Source: Saprospiraceae bacterium (GTDB lineage: Bacteria; Bacteroidota; Bacteroidia; Chitinophagales; Saprospiraceae). Taken from it: DNA of 64,000 nt. Below the pieces are notes generated by a model. It was not told the DNA's origin and ran no database searches. It saw only the letters and a program-made list of their open reading frames with translations. The translations under genes were made by a program, and so were the position numbers. This document shows positions 56,433 to 64,000 of the stretch, one piece after another (position 1 is the stretch's first letter; the number at the start of each line of letters is the position of its first letter). The DNA lies in assembly GCA_027488935.1 (NCBI GenBank), contig JAIYAP010000039.1, positions 17,318-81,317 of the forward strand. The letters are read 5' to 3'.

Positions 56433-56473
56433 GGGAGTCGGTTAAGCATCCAAAAGGATACCAACCGGCTCCC
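56433..56473 (+). other. intercistronic hairpin between DUF4331 copy 2 and the TPR gene
   Basis: GGGAG-T-CGGTT at 56433-56443 pairs with AACCG-G-CTCCC at 56463-56473 around about 19 nt. There is no U-tract, so it may limit rather than end transcription of the TPR gene, or protect the upstream message. Confidence 0.5.
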
Positions 56474-56492
56474 AACTTTAAATCAACCAACA

Positions 56493-57755
56493 ATGAAAAA
56501 TTTCTTATTGCTGATCGCTTTTTTTATCGCTTGCACCACTGCATGCACCAACAACCAGAATTCTAACGGAAAAGACGGAAAAGCCAAATTTACCAGCCAG
56601 GAAGCGCTGACGATTCCAACATTGCTGGATCGCAATGAAGCCATCCGCAACGGAAAAGAATGGGATAATGTGCAAAACATCTATGGAAACTCCAAAAAAG
56701 CGCTGCTTCAAAACCCTAACGATTGGGATGCACGCCTGAAACTCGCCGAACTGTTTATTCAGGAAGCCCGTGTAACTGGCGAACATCCGCATTATTATCC
56801 GGCCGCCTTGTTTATTCTGGAGCCTGCAGTAGAACAATTGAGTACCGTTGCAAATCCCAATGCCAAAGAAAAAGACTTTCTGTTTCGTGCCCTGAGTTAC
56901 AAGGCAAGCGTACAATTGTCGCTGCATGATTTTTCCAATGCCTTGCTAACAGGCCAAAAAGCAGTAGCCATCAATCCCTACAACGCACAAATTTATGGTG
57001 CACTCGTAGATGCCCATGTTGAATTGGGCCAATACAAACAAGCGGTAGAAATGGCCGATAAAATGGTAAGTATCCGTCCAGACTTACGGTCCTATTCCCG
57101 GGTGTCCTACCTGCGTGAAATACATGGTGACGTGCCTGGCGCGATCGAAGCACTCGATATGGCCATCAAAGCAGGCTTGCCCGGCCAGGAATCTACTGCT
57201 TGGGCCCGTTTGACCCTGGGTAATTTGTACAAAACGTACGGCGAATGGGACAATGCCGCCCTCCAATACCAAATGATTTTACAGGAACGGGCCGATTATC
57301 CATTTGCAGTTGCCGGTATGGGAGCAATTGCGATGCACAAAAAAGACTACCCTACGGCCATGGCGCAATTCCAAAAAGCGGCTTCTATTATACCGGAAGT
57401 AAGTTTTTATGAGCAAATGGCGCAATTATATAAAGAGACCAAAAACCAGGCTGCATTAGACTCCTTGTTGCCTAAAATTCTGGCCATGATGCAAGAAGAC
57501 ATGGATAAAGGCCACGATATGAGCCTCGAACTGGCTGCTTTTTACACCGATTTGATGCCCAATCCGACAAAAGCCCTGGAATATGCACAAGCGGAATACG
57601 CACGTCGGCCTGATAATATTGATGTAAATCGCCGATTAGCGATGATCTATAGCGCAATGGGTGACAAAGCAAAAGCAAAAGAACACTACACGAAAGCGTG
57701 TGCAACGGGGAGCAAACACCCGGAATTGGTAAAATTTAAAAAAGTGTTGGGATAA
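56493..57755 (+). CDS. TPR-repeat lipoprotein
   Basis: The 420-residue product has a lipoprotein signal (LLLIAFFIACTTAC). The mature part has tetratricopeptide repeats along most of its length, for example ALLTGQKAVAINPYNAQIYGAL, AALQYQMILQERADYPFAVAGM and YPTAMAQFQKAASIIP, with a late ALEYAQAEYARRPDNIDVNRRL. It should be anchored to the envelope and act as a scaffold. It is the last gene of the TonB-DUF4331 block, with a terminator at 57773-57813. Confidence 0.85.
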   Translation: MKNFLLLIAFFIACTTACTNNQNSNGKDGKAKFTSQEALTIPTLLDRNEAIRNGKEWDNVQNIYGNSKKALLQNPNDWDARLKLAELFIQEARVTGEHPHYYPAALFILEPAVEQLSTVANPNAKEKDFLFRALSYKASVQLSLHDFSNALLTGQKAVAINPYNAQIYGALVDAHVELGQYKQAVEMADKMVSIRPDLRSYSRVSYLREIHGDVPGAIEALDMAIKAGLPGQESTAWARLTLGNLYKTYGEWDNAALQYQMILQERADYPFAVAGMGAIAMHKKDYPTAMAQFQKAASIIPEVSFYEQMAQLYKETKNQAALDSLLPKILAMMQEDMDKGHDMSLELAAFYTDLMPNPTKALEYAQAEYARRPDNIDVNRRLAMIYSAMGDKAKAKEHYTKACATGSKHPELVKFKKVLG

Positions 57756-57772
57756 ACTCATAATAGAAGCAG

Positions 57773-57813
57773 GCATGAACCGTAATTTTCGAATCATGGT
57801 TCATGCTTTTTAT
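57773..57813 (+). terminator. rho-independent terminator of the TonB-DUF4331-TPR operon
   Basis: GCATGAACC at 57773-57781 pairs with GGTTCATGC at 57798-57806, followed by TTTTTATTTT. Confidence 0.75.
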
Positions 57814-58277
57814 TTTGGTTTTGGCTCAACGGGTAAATTTTGTGCCGCCATCATCAGGTAAGGCAGCATCCGGTAGGTGGTAAAATTTTCCGGTTTGTTA
57901 AAATAGTCCATCAACACTTTTTGCTCCTCCTGCGTAGGCGTAGAATCGTAAAACTTTTTGATGACGGGCATTTTACTCCTTACACAGGCCATAAAAGTAG
58001 GATCCAGTAAAAAATCATTGTTGATTGAATTGGTCCAGGTATCCCGCAAACCAGCGTCCATATTATCAATCATTTTGCTAAAACGGGTGGCCTCTTTGCT
58101 CACCGTAAAGATATCGGTACCAAAAAGCGCCTTCGTCATGGCGTCCAAAGTTTGGCCTTTACTATTTTCACAGGTAGCAAGTGCTTGGACGGCTTCGGTA
58201 ATGGTTGGTTCGGTTTGGGGTGCGCAGGCAGAAAAAGCAAGCAAAAACAGCGCGAAACAGATCAAAAAACGATTCAT
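57810..58277 (-). CDS. hypothetical lipoprotein
   Basis: The 155-residue product has a lipoprotein signal (FALFLLAFSAC). The mature part is mostly helical, with ALATCENSKGQTLDAMTKALFGTD, then SKEATRFSKMIDNMD and a Lys/Pro-rich end. No family is recognised. It is convergent with the TPR operon. Confidence 0.6.
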   Translation of the reverse strand: MNRFLICFALFLLAFSACAPQTEPTITEAVQALATCENSKGQTLDAMTKALFGTDIFTVSKEATRFSKMIDNMDAGLRDTWTNSINNDFLLDPTFMACVRSKMPVIKKFYDSTPTQEEQKVLMDYFNKPENFTTYRMLPYLMMAAQNLPVEPKPK

Positions 58278-58367
58278 AGCATTAAGTTTTAAAACGCGGC
58301 AAATTTATGCAGGAAATAATCAATAATACCCGGAACTAATTTTTTTAAAAAAAAGTTATATTGATGC

Positions 58368-58397
58368 TTGGATAAAAAAAAACCTGCCTTATCTTTG
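58368..58397 (+). promoter_or_regulatory. Bacteroidota-type promoter for tRNA-Ser
   Basis: TTG at 58368-58370 and TATCTTTG at 58390-58397 are 19 nt apart, matching the TTG/TAnnTTTG consensus. The tRNA begins 11 nt later. Confidence 0.75.
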
Positions 58398-58407
58398 CGG
58401 CCCATTC

Positions 58408-58497
58408 GGAGGAATGGGTGAGTGGCTGAAACCACCGGTTTGCTAAACCGACGTACGGGTATAACCTGTACCGCGGGTTCGAATCCCGCTTCCTCCG
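58408..58497 (+). tRNA. tRNA-Ser (GCU)
   Basis: A 90-nt class-II tRNA: acceptor GGAGGAA / TTCCTCC, anticodon stem CGGTT / AACCG with loop TTGCTAA (anticodon GCT), a long variable arm (TACGGGTATAACCTGTA) and T-arm GCGGG-TTCGAAT-CCCGC. CCA is not encoded. Confidence 0.95.
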
Positions 58498-58524
58498 CGA
58501 ATTTGGTTTCAGCGAATAAAAATT

Positions 58525-58598
58525 CGGGGCGTAGCGCAGCCCGGTAGCGCACCTGCTTTGGGAGCAGGGGGTCCCAGGTTCGAATCCTGGTGCCCCGA
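58525..58598 (+). tRNA. tRNA-Pro (UGG)
   Basis: A 74-nt tRNA: acceptor CGGGGCG / TGCCCCG, anticodon stem CCTGC / GCAGG with loop TTTGGGA (anticodon TGG) and T-arm CCAGG-TTCGAAT-CCTGG. CCA is not encoded. It follows tRNA-Ser by 27 bp and probably shares its transcript. Confidence 0.95.
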
Positions 58599-58608
58599 CG
58601 AAAAGAGA

Positions 58609-58639
58609 GTCCGACCATGCAAATGGTCGGGCTTTTTTT
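58609..58639 (+). terminator. terminator of the tRNA-Ser / tRNA-Pro transcript
   Basis: CCGACCAT at 58611-58618 pairs with ATGGTCGG at 58623-58630 over GCAA, followed by GCTTTTTTT. Confidence 0.85.
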
Positions 58640-58680
58640 GTTATTGAAGCCAAGCGCACTTCCCGACCCCAGCGGGGTCG

Positions 58681-58688
58681 TATCTTTG
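58681..58688 (+). promoter_or_regulatory. TATCTTTG promoter box for the HD-domain gene
   Basis: TATCTTTG followed by TAGATA lies about 90 bp before the ATG. No TTG at the -33 distance. Confidence 0.4.
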
Positions 58689-58778
58689 TAGATAAAAAGC
58701 AGCATTTTTCGCCAGCAGTTCCACGTTCATACCCTATGACCCAATTGCAGGATTTTATCCAACCCAATCCAAAAACAG

Positions 58779-59429
58779 ATGAATCAAATGGACAAGATCC
58801 AAGCCACCATTACCTTCGTACAAGCAACCCTACAAGATGCCGAAGGCGGCCACGATTGGTGGCATATCCATCGCGTATGGAAAACCGCCAAATCCATCGC
58901 GGAAAATGAAAACGTGGATGCGTTTGTGGTGGAATTAGCGGCCTTGCTGCACGATATTGCAGATTCTAAATTTCACGGTGGGGATGAAACCGTTGGTCCC
59001 AAAAAAGCCCGACAGTTTCTTGAAACGATGGGTGTGGACGAAAATACGATTATACATGTTGTTAAAATCATCGAAAACATCTCTTTTAAAGGCGGAAACG
59101 AAACACAGCACTTTAAATCCCTGGAATTAGACGTTGTTCAGGACGCTGATCGGCTCGATGCGATGGGCGCAATCGGCATCGCACGCGCATTTAACTATGG
59201 CGGGTACAAAAATCGGAAACTATACGACCCGGCGATAAAGCCCAATTTAAATAAAACGAAAGAAGCCTATAAAAACAGCACAGAACCAACGATTAATCAC
59301 TTTTATGAAAAACTTTTGCTGCTAAAAGACCGGATGAATACAAAGACGGGAAAAGAAATGGCGGCGCAAAGGCATGACTTTATGGTGGGCTATCTTGACC
59401 AGTTTTTTATGGAGTGGGGCGGGGGATGA
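58779..59429 (+). CDS. HD-domain phosphohydrolase
   Basis: The 216-residue protein has the HD metal motifs: H at 24-28 (GGHDWWHIHRVW), HD in LAALLHDIADSKFHGGD at about 57-74, and a late D in VVQDADRLDAMGAIGIARAF. Related proteins are nucleotide or phosphate-ester hydrolases, but the substrate cannot be told from sequence. ATG 58788 (MDKIQ) is an alternative start. Its end overlaps the 3' end of the convergent NAD(P)HX gene. Confidence 0.85.
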   Translation: MNQMDKIQATITFVQATLQDAEGGHDWWHIHRVWKTAKSIAENENVDAFVVELAALLHDIADSKFHGGDETVGPKKARQFLETMGVDENTIIHVVKIIENISFKGGNETQHFKSLELDVVQDADRLDAMGAIGIARAFNYGGYKNRKLYDPAIKPNLNKTKEAYKNSTEPTINHFYEKLLLLKDRMNTKTGKEMAAQRHDFMVGYLDQFFMEWGGG

Positions 59430-60924
59430 GTCCCAACTCCAACCAAACCCCACCCAAACACCCCACCAAATCCCCGGCCAACAACGCTTCCTGACTCAAT
59501 TTATCCGCAGCCAGGTCGCCCGCGTACCCGTGCGCCCACACGCCCAGGCGACAAGCATCCAACGGCGCATAACCCTGTGCCAACAAACCGGTTAAAATTC
59601 CGGTGAGCACATCGCCGGAACCGCCCGTGGCCATACCCGGATTGCCGGTGCTGTTAAACCAGCAAGCACCATTGGGTGTTGCGATGGCCGTATTGGCCCC
59701 TTTCAAAATGATAAAAACCCCATGTTCCTGGGCTTTTTGGCGTAATAGGTCTATGCGCTCAAAATCATCGGTTGTTTTGCCAAACAAACGCACAAACTCG
59801 CCCGGATGTGGGGTTAAAACGGTGTTACGCGGCACCAAACGCCACCAATCGGGTTGTTCGGAAAGTAAATTGAGTGCATCAGCATCCAGCAAGAGGGGTA
59901 CCTGAACGGTGCGCAGCAATTGCTCCAACATAAGGGATGTTGCAGGATGCGTGCCAATGCCCGGTCCAATGGCTATTGCTTTAAATGGTGTCAAATCCGG
60001 CAAACTTTCCAGGTATTCAACCCCTGAACCCGGCGTACACATGGCTTCCGGCACAGTTGTTTGCAAAATGTCGTAACCACAAGTGGGCGCATGGATGGTC
60101 AGTAATCCCACCCCGGAACGCTTGCATGCTGTAGCCGACAATACCGCCGCCCCGATTTTGCCGTAACTGCCCGCCAACAACAAGGCATGCCCAAAACTGC
60201 CTTTATGGCTAAATTTTGCCCGTTTTTTAAAGAAAACACCAATATCCGCCTGGGTTAAATAGTAAAAAGGCGTTTCGGTTTCCTGCGCGTACGCGGGATG
60301 CAAACCAATAGGGGATACCGACCACTCCCCCACCCGATCGGCATTTTCGGGCATCATAAAGGCTAATTTGGGGGTTTCAAAACTAAGGGTACGGGTCGCG
60401 CGTACGCAAGGGCCTGTGCTCGCGCGATCTGCTGCCAATCCGCTTGGGATGTCAATCGCAAATTTTGGAATGGCGGTATTATTCAGCAAATCAATGAGTT
60501 GCACCCATTTTTCTTCCAGCGGTCGATTAAGTCCGGAACCAAACAACGCGTCTACAATTACCTGTGGGCTACCCTCCAAACCGGTTTTTAACAAGTCAAA
60601 ACCATCTAAAACGTCGACGCCTTCGGGTAAAATTTCGCGTTGCGCTGCAAAATCGGCCGAAACCTGATCTGTAAGCACACAAACAAATACCTTTACCGGG
60701 TAAAATGACTGGTGCAACATCCGCGCAACCGCCAAGCCGTCGCCGCCGTTGTTGCCCGGACCCACAAATACATACACCGGCTGCGTGGTATCTGGAAAAT
60801 ACCCCATCAACCAATCCGCAAATACCCGGGAAGCGCGGTTCATCAAATCGAGGGAAGCAATGGGTTCGTGCGCGATGGTGTAGGCGTCCCAGGCGCGTAC
60901 CTGGGCTGGGGAAAATATTTTCAT
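59407..60924 (-). CDS. nnr: bifunctional NAD(P)HX epimerase / dehydratase
   Basis: The start chosen is ATG 60924 (MKIFSPAQVRAWDAY); longer versions overlap the CoA-transferase gene. The 505-residue protein repairs hydrated NAD(P)H. The N-terminal epimerase domain (about 1-215) has VGPGNNGGDGLAVARML. The C-terminal ADP- or ATP-dependent dehydratase domain has AIGPGIGTHPAT, then TPHPGEFVRLFG and GMATGGSGDVLTGI with the catalytic Asp. It is divergent from the CoA-transferase gene, with only 10 bp between starts. Confidence 0.93.
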   Translation of the reverse strand: MKIFSPAQVRAWDAYTIAHEPIASLDLMNRASRVFADWLMGYFPDTTQPVYVFVGPGNNGGDGLAVARMLHQSFYPVKVFVCVLTDQVSADFAAQREILPEGVDVLDGFDLLKTGLEGSPQVIVDALFGSGLNRPLEEKWVQLIDLLNNTAIPKFAIDIPSGLAADRASTGPCVRATRTLSFETPKLAFMMPENADRVGEWSVSPIGLHPAYAQETETPFYYLTQADIGVFFKKRAKFSHKGSFGHALLLAGSYGKIGAAVLSATACKRSGVGLLTIHAPTCGYDILQTTVPEAMCTPGSGVEYLESLPDLTPFKAIAIGPGIGTHPATSLMLEQLLRTVQVPLLLDADALNLLSEQPDWWRLVPRNTVLTPHPGEFVRLFGKTTDDFERIDLLRQKAQEHGVFIILKGANTAIATPNGACWFNSTGNPGMATGGSGDVLTGILTGLLAQGYAPLDACRLGVWAHGYAGDLAADKLSQEALLAGDLVGCLGGVWLELGLIPRPTP

Positions 60925-60934
60925 ACGATCGTTT

Positions 60935-62023
60935 ATGACAAACCAAATTTTTAAAGACCTAAAAGTAGTGGAATTTGCCAGTGTTTTGGCAGGACCGGCA
61001 GTCGGGATGTTTTTTGCCGAGCTCGGGGCCGAGGTCATCAAAATTGAAAACAAAACCACCGGCGGCGATGTGACCCGCGGCTGGAAATTGCCTTCGGAAG
61101 ACGCTAACTCGGCTATTTCAGCCTATTTTTGCAGTGTAAATTGGGGTAAAACGTATCGTTTACTCGATTTGAATGACCCTGCCGACCAAGCCGAAGCACA
61201 AGCATTGGCGTTGGCGGCTGATGTAGTCATTTCCAACTTTAAACCTTCTTTTGCCGCCCGTTGTGGGGTAGATGCCAAGGCTTTACAAAGCCAAAATCCG
61301 CGCCTGATCTATGCCCAATTGAGTGCTTTTGCCGATCCGGAAGACGAAAGCCCGGCTTTTGATGTGGTTTTACAGGCGGAAGCGGGATTTTTATACATGA
61401 ATGGCGAGGCCGATCGTGCACCCGTAAAAATGCCCGTTGCCCTGATCGATATTTTAGCGGCCCATCAATTGAAAGAGGCTATTTTAATTGCCCTCTTGCA
61501 ACGCGCCCAAACGGGAAAAGGTGCGCTGGTGCAAAGTTCTTTGGTCGAAAGTGCGATTGCCTCTTTGGCCAATCAGGCAGGAAACTGGCTCATGGCCGGA
61601 CATATTCCCCAACGAATGGGCGCGCAACATCCCAACATTGCCCCTTATGGCGATATATTTGCGTGTTCGGACGGACAAGCAGTGCTCTTAGCGGTGGGAA
61701 CAGAACGGCAATTCAGGCAATTGTGCGCTTGTTTAGACGTGGAATCCTTACTGGAAAATCCGGATTTTCAGACCAATACTGCCCGCGTACGAAACCGAAA
61801 GGCTTTGGTAGATGTTTTAAAAAATAACATTGCAGTCTACCCTTTAGAAGCGCTTTTGGAGCGTTTTCGAACATTTGGCGTGCCCGCAGCCCGTATTCGC
61901 GATATGCGCGCAGTGTTTGAGCGGCCCGATGCGCAGGCGATGGTGCTCACAGAAATGTTGGATGGAGTAGAAACCAAACGGGTTCGGACAGTGGCTTTTT
62001 CGGTAGATACGGCCCCTTTATAA
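60935..62023 (+). CDS. CaiB/BaiF-family CoA transferase
   Basis: The 362-residue protein has the family N-terminus (LKVVEFASVLAGPAVGMFFAELGAEVIKIE), the RGWKLPSED loop, and the catalytic Asp probably in AFDVVLQAEAGFLYMNG at about 145-150. It should transfer CoA between carboxylic acids; the substrate is not indicated. Its start is 10 bp from the divergent NAD(P)HX gene. The Mrp gene follows. Confidence 0.9.
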   Translation: MTNQIFKDLKVVEFASVLAGPAVGMFFAELGAEVIKIENKTTGGDVTRGWKLPSEDANSAISAYFCSVNWGKTYRLLDLNDPADQAEAQALALAADVVISNFKPSFAARCGVDAKALQSQNPRLIYAQLSAFADPEDESPAFDVVLQAEAGFLYMNGEADRAPVKMPVALIDILAAHQLKEAILIALLQRAQTGKGALVQSSLVESAIASLANQAGNWLMAGHIPQRMGAQHPNIAPYGDIFACSDGQAVLLAVGTERQFRQLCACLDVESLLENPDFQTNTARVRNRKALVDVLKNNIAVYPLEALLERFRTFGVPAARIRDMRAVFERPDAQAMVLTEMLDGVETKRVRTVAFSVDTAPL

Positions 62024-62073
62024 GCAACCATCCGAACTCAAAATATTAACATAAAATTCTAATAATCAACCAG

Positions 62074-63162
62074 TTGAACAAGGAATCCATTTTAAATGCC
62101 CTGCGCAAGGTGCGCGACCCACAAACCGGACAAGACCTCGTAGCCGTGCAAATGATCCAGGATCTGGTGATCGAGGGCAACCATGTCAATTTCAAATTGG
62201 TGGTACCTTCTTTGCAAATGCAGGGTAAGGCCGAACTGAATTTTGCCTGTATCGAGGCCATTGTTGCCGAATTTCCGCAAGCCGATGTCAATGTGCATTT
62301 TGTAGCGCGTACACCCGGCAGCCAGGAATCGACCAGCATTGTGCCCCATATCAAAAATATCATTGCGGTGGCCTCCGGAAAAGGCGGTGTCGGCAAAAGC
62401 ACTGTAGCCGTGAACCTCGCCCTGGGATTGCAACAATTGGGCGCCAAAGTGGGCATTATGGATGCCGATGTGTACGGACCAAGTATTCCAACCATGCTGG
62501 GACTGGTGGGTCAACGCCCGAAAGTGAAAGATGTAACGGGTAAAATTAAAATGCTGCCGCTCATTGCGCATGGCATGCAAAGTATCAGCATTGGCAATAT
62601 CATTGAGCCCGATCAGGCGGTCGTGTTACGTGGGCCCCGGTTGGCGGCAGTGATCAAGCAGTTTTTCAACGATGTTCTGTGGGAACCGCTTGATTTTCTA
62701 ATCGTTGACTTGCCGCCTGGCACCGGCGATGTGCAACTGACCCTTGTACAAACGGTCCCGGTAACCGGCGTAGTATTGGTAACCACCCCCCAGGAAGTCG
62801 CGCTGGCAGATGCCGTAAAAGCGATGCACATGTTCCAGCTACCCCAAATTAATGTTCCGATTTTGGGCGTGGTAGAAAATATGTCGTGGTTTACGCCGGA
62901 GGAATTGCCCAACAACAAATATTATTTGTTCGGCCAGGGCGGCGGCAAAAAACTTGCGCACAGCAGCAATTCGGTGTTGCTGGGGCAGGTCCCGATCGTT
63001 CAAGGCATTCGCGAAGGCGGCGATGAAGGTGTTCCGGCCGTTTTAAAAACAGGCACCATCATGGCGGAGGCATTTTTGAATGTGGCGAAAAACACCTTGC
63101 GGCAAATTGCCGTGCGCAATGAAATGATGGAACCTACGCGCATCGTTAATATGGGCGAATAG
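62074..63162 (+). CDS. Mrp/NBP35-family ATPase (TTG start)
   Basis: The 362-residue protein has an N-terminal DUF59 domain (about 1-90) and a P-loop domain with ASGKGGVGKST, MDADVYGPSIPTMLG and DLPPGTGDVQLTL. The family carries Fe-S clusters to target proteins. The usual CxxC near the C-terminus is absent: the segment reads VVENMSWFTPEELPNNKYY. Translation begins most likely at TTG 62074 (MNKESILNALRKVRDPQTG), since no ATG lies upstream and the next ATG would remove the DUF59 start. The DUF1361 gene follows by 27 bp. Confidence 0.9.
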   Translation: MNKESILNALRKVRDPQTGQDLVAVQMIQDLVIEGNHVNFKLVVPSLQMQGKAELNFACIEAIVAEFPQADVNVHFVARTPGSQESTSIVPHIKNIIAVASGKGGVGKSTVAVNLALGLQQLGAKVGIMDADVYGPSIPTMLGLVGQRPKVKDVTGKIKMLPLIAHGMQSISIGNIIEPDQAVVLRGPRLAAVIKQFFNDVLWEPLDFLIVDLPPGTGDVQLTLVQTVPVTGVVLVTTPQEVALADAVKAMHMFQLPQINVPILGVVENMSWFTPEELPNNKYYLFGQGGGKKLAHSSNSVLLGQVPIVQGIREGGDEGVPAVLKTGTIMAEAFLNVAKNTLRQIAVRNEMMEPTRIVNMGE

Positions 63163-63189
63163 CAACCTTTTTTCAAAAAATAACCCACC

Positions 63190-63858
63190 ATGATCCAACG
63201 CCTAAACGAACTAAACCGGCTCAACAGCACCCTGTTGTTGGGCCTAATGACGGTATTTTGCTTCAGTCTATCCCTGTTGCGTTACACCATTACGGACACC
63301 AAAGTATTTCTGTTTCTCAACTGGAACCTTTTTCTCGCATTTTTGCCTTGGCTGTTTAGTTCGATTATCCTGTATAAAGCCATCAATAACCGCTTGGCCT
63401 TGAGCCTTTTAATTTTCTCCTGGCTCCTTTTTTTTCCAAATTCGCCTTATATTCTCACCGATTTATTCCACTTGCGCACCCAGCGTTCAGCCCCCATCTG
63501 GTTTGACTTAGTTGTTATTTTGTCTTTTGCCTGGACGGGTCTGATGTACGGATTTATCAGTTTAATGGACCTTTCCGCTTTGCTACAGCGGCGCTTGCAT
63601 ACACGCTGGGTCACGCTGATCACTGTATTTTTCTTGTTTTTGGCCAGTTTTGGCGTCTATTTAGGTCGTTATTTGCGTTGGAACAGTTGGGATATCCTGA
63701 GCAACCCTTTTGGCCTGTTTAGTGACATCCTGGATCGTTTTGTTGATCCCCTGGCCCACCCTACGACCTGGGGCGTTACCATTTTATTTGGGGTGCTGCT
63801 GAATATGATGTATTGGTCGCTGCGTTTTGTTTCGGTTTCGAAATCTGATGTGGTTTAG
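63190..63858 (+). CDS. DUF1361 membrane protein
   Basis: The 222-residue product has about six or seven hydrophobic helices, first at about 14-30. The family signature SWLLFFPNSPYILTDLFHL is at about 77-95. Function is unknown. It follows the Mrp gene by 27 bp on the same strand. Confidence 0.88.
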   Translation: MIQRLNELNRLNSTLLLGLMTVFCFSLSLLRYTITDTKVFLFLNWNLFLAFLPWLFSSIILYKAINNRLALSLLIFSWLLFFPNSPYILTDLFHLRTQRSAPIWFDLVVILSFAWTGLMYGFISLMDLSALLQRRLHTRWVTLITVFFLFLASFGVYLGRYLRWNSWDILSNPFGLFSDILDRFVDPLAHPTTWGVTILFGVLLNMMYWSLRFVSVSKSDVV

Positions 63859-64000
63859 TTGACAATGGATAGTTGACAATGGATAGTTGATAGTTTGGTA
63901 TGAGGTGTCACCTACCCGAGGTGTCACCTACCCGAGGTGTCACCTACCCAAGGTGTCACCTACCCGAGGTGTCACCTACCCAAGGTGTCACCTACCCGAG
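63859..64000. repeat. TTGACAATGGATAG repeats and start of a second 16-bp array
   Basis: Two full copies and a part of TTGACAATGGATAG occur at 63859-63894. From 63903 the unit AGGTGTCACCTACCCG repeats every 16 bp (63903, 63919, 63935, 63951, 63967, 63983) and runs off the window end. The core is the same as in the array at 49908 but the spacer reads CCTACCC in place of CCTTCCC. Confidence 0.9.

Overview
The window looks like chromosomal DNA of a Bacteroidota bacterium, most likely a Saprospiria-type lineage. The basis is type IX secretion C-terminal domains (types A and B), a PorT-like protein, promoter boxes of the form TAnnTTTG in place of a sigma70 -10, weak Shine-Dalgarno signals, TonB/CarboxypepD-reg receptors and many tandem or inverted intergenic repeats. 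Genus cannot be fixed from the sequence alone. No contig break, prophage, IS transposase or CRISPR array was found.

Layout. (1) 174-8379, minus strand: a type III restriction-modification pair (Res, Mod) followed downstream by two AT-rich genes, a multi-pass membrane protein with a channel-like C-terminus and a PD-(D/E)XK nuclease. This is the accessory, probably anti-phage, part of the window. The putative target-recognition part of Mod is visibly AT-rich relative to the rest of the gene. (2) 8380-10865: repeat-rich DNA holding a pair of inverted 21-bp (heptad-coding) arrays, one small-domain protein gene and a 43-47-bp array that ends in inverted copies. (3) 10866-24575: ornithine aminotransferase, outer-membrane and secreted proteins, an MsbA-like ABC exporter, accC-accB-efp (fatty-acid synthesis and translation), a type B secreted protein, a glycosyltransferase, a LolD-like ATPase and an alkaline phosphatase. 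(4) 24664-42351: mostly housekeeping genes (glmM, cysteine desulfurase, malic enzyme, msrB, cytochrome c peroxidase, ribB, ubiE-porT, dnaG, rnz, a subtilase, a cobalamin adenosyltransferase, a CpcT-like protein, a YebC protein). (5) 42435-49838: M48 peptidase, a fully base-paired three-way-junction element, tRNA-Met, GH35 beta-galactosidase, a lipoprotein MsrB, lipB and pyrG. (6) 49908-57755: a 15-copy 16-bp palindromic array followed by a TonB receptor, two tandem DUF4331 proteins and a TPR lipoprotein; this is the best candidate for an undescribed functional unit. (7) 57810-64000: tRNA-Ser and tRNA-Pro, HD hydrolase, NAD(P)HX repair enzyme, CoA-transferase, Mrp ATPase, DUF1361 protein and the start of a second 16-bp array.

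The main points of interest are the Res-Mod-channel-nuclease block and the low-GC segment of Mod; the TonB/DUF4331 operon and its repeat array; an EF-P with Arg in place of Lys at the loop tip; a RibBA-like protein whose GTP cyclohydrolase II half lacks the zinc cysteines; and several structured repeats, including a perfect 35-bp inverted repeat enclosing two small hairpins. All family assignments are from reading motifs; no database search was possible.
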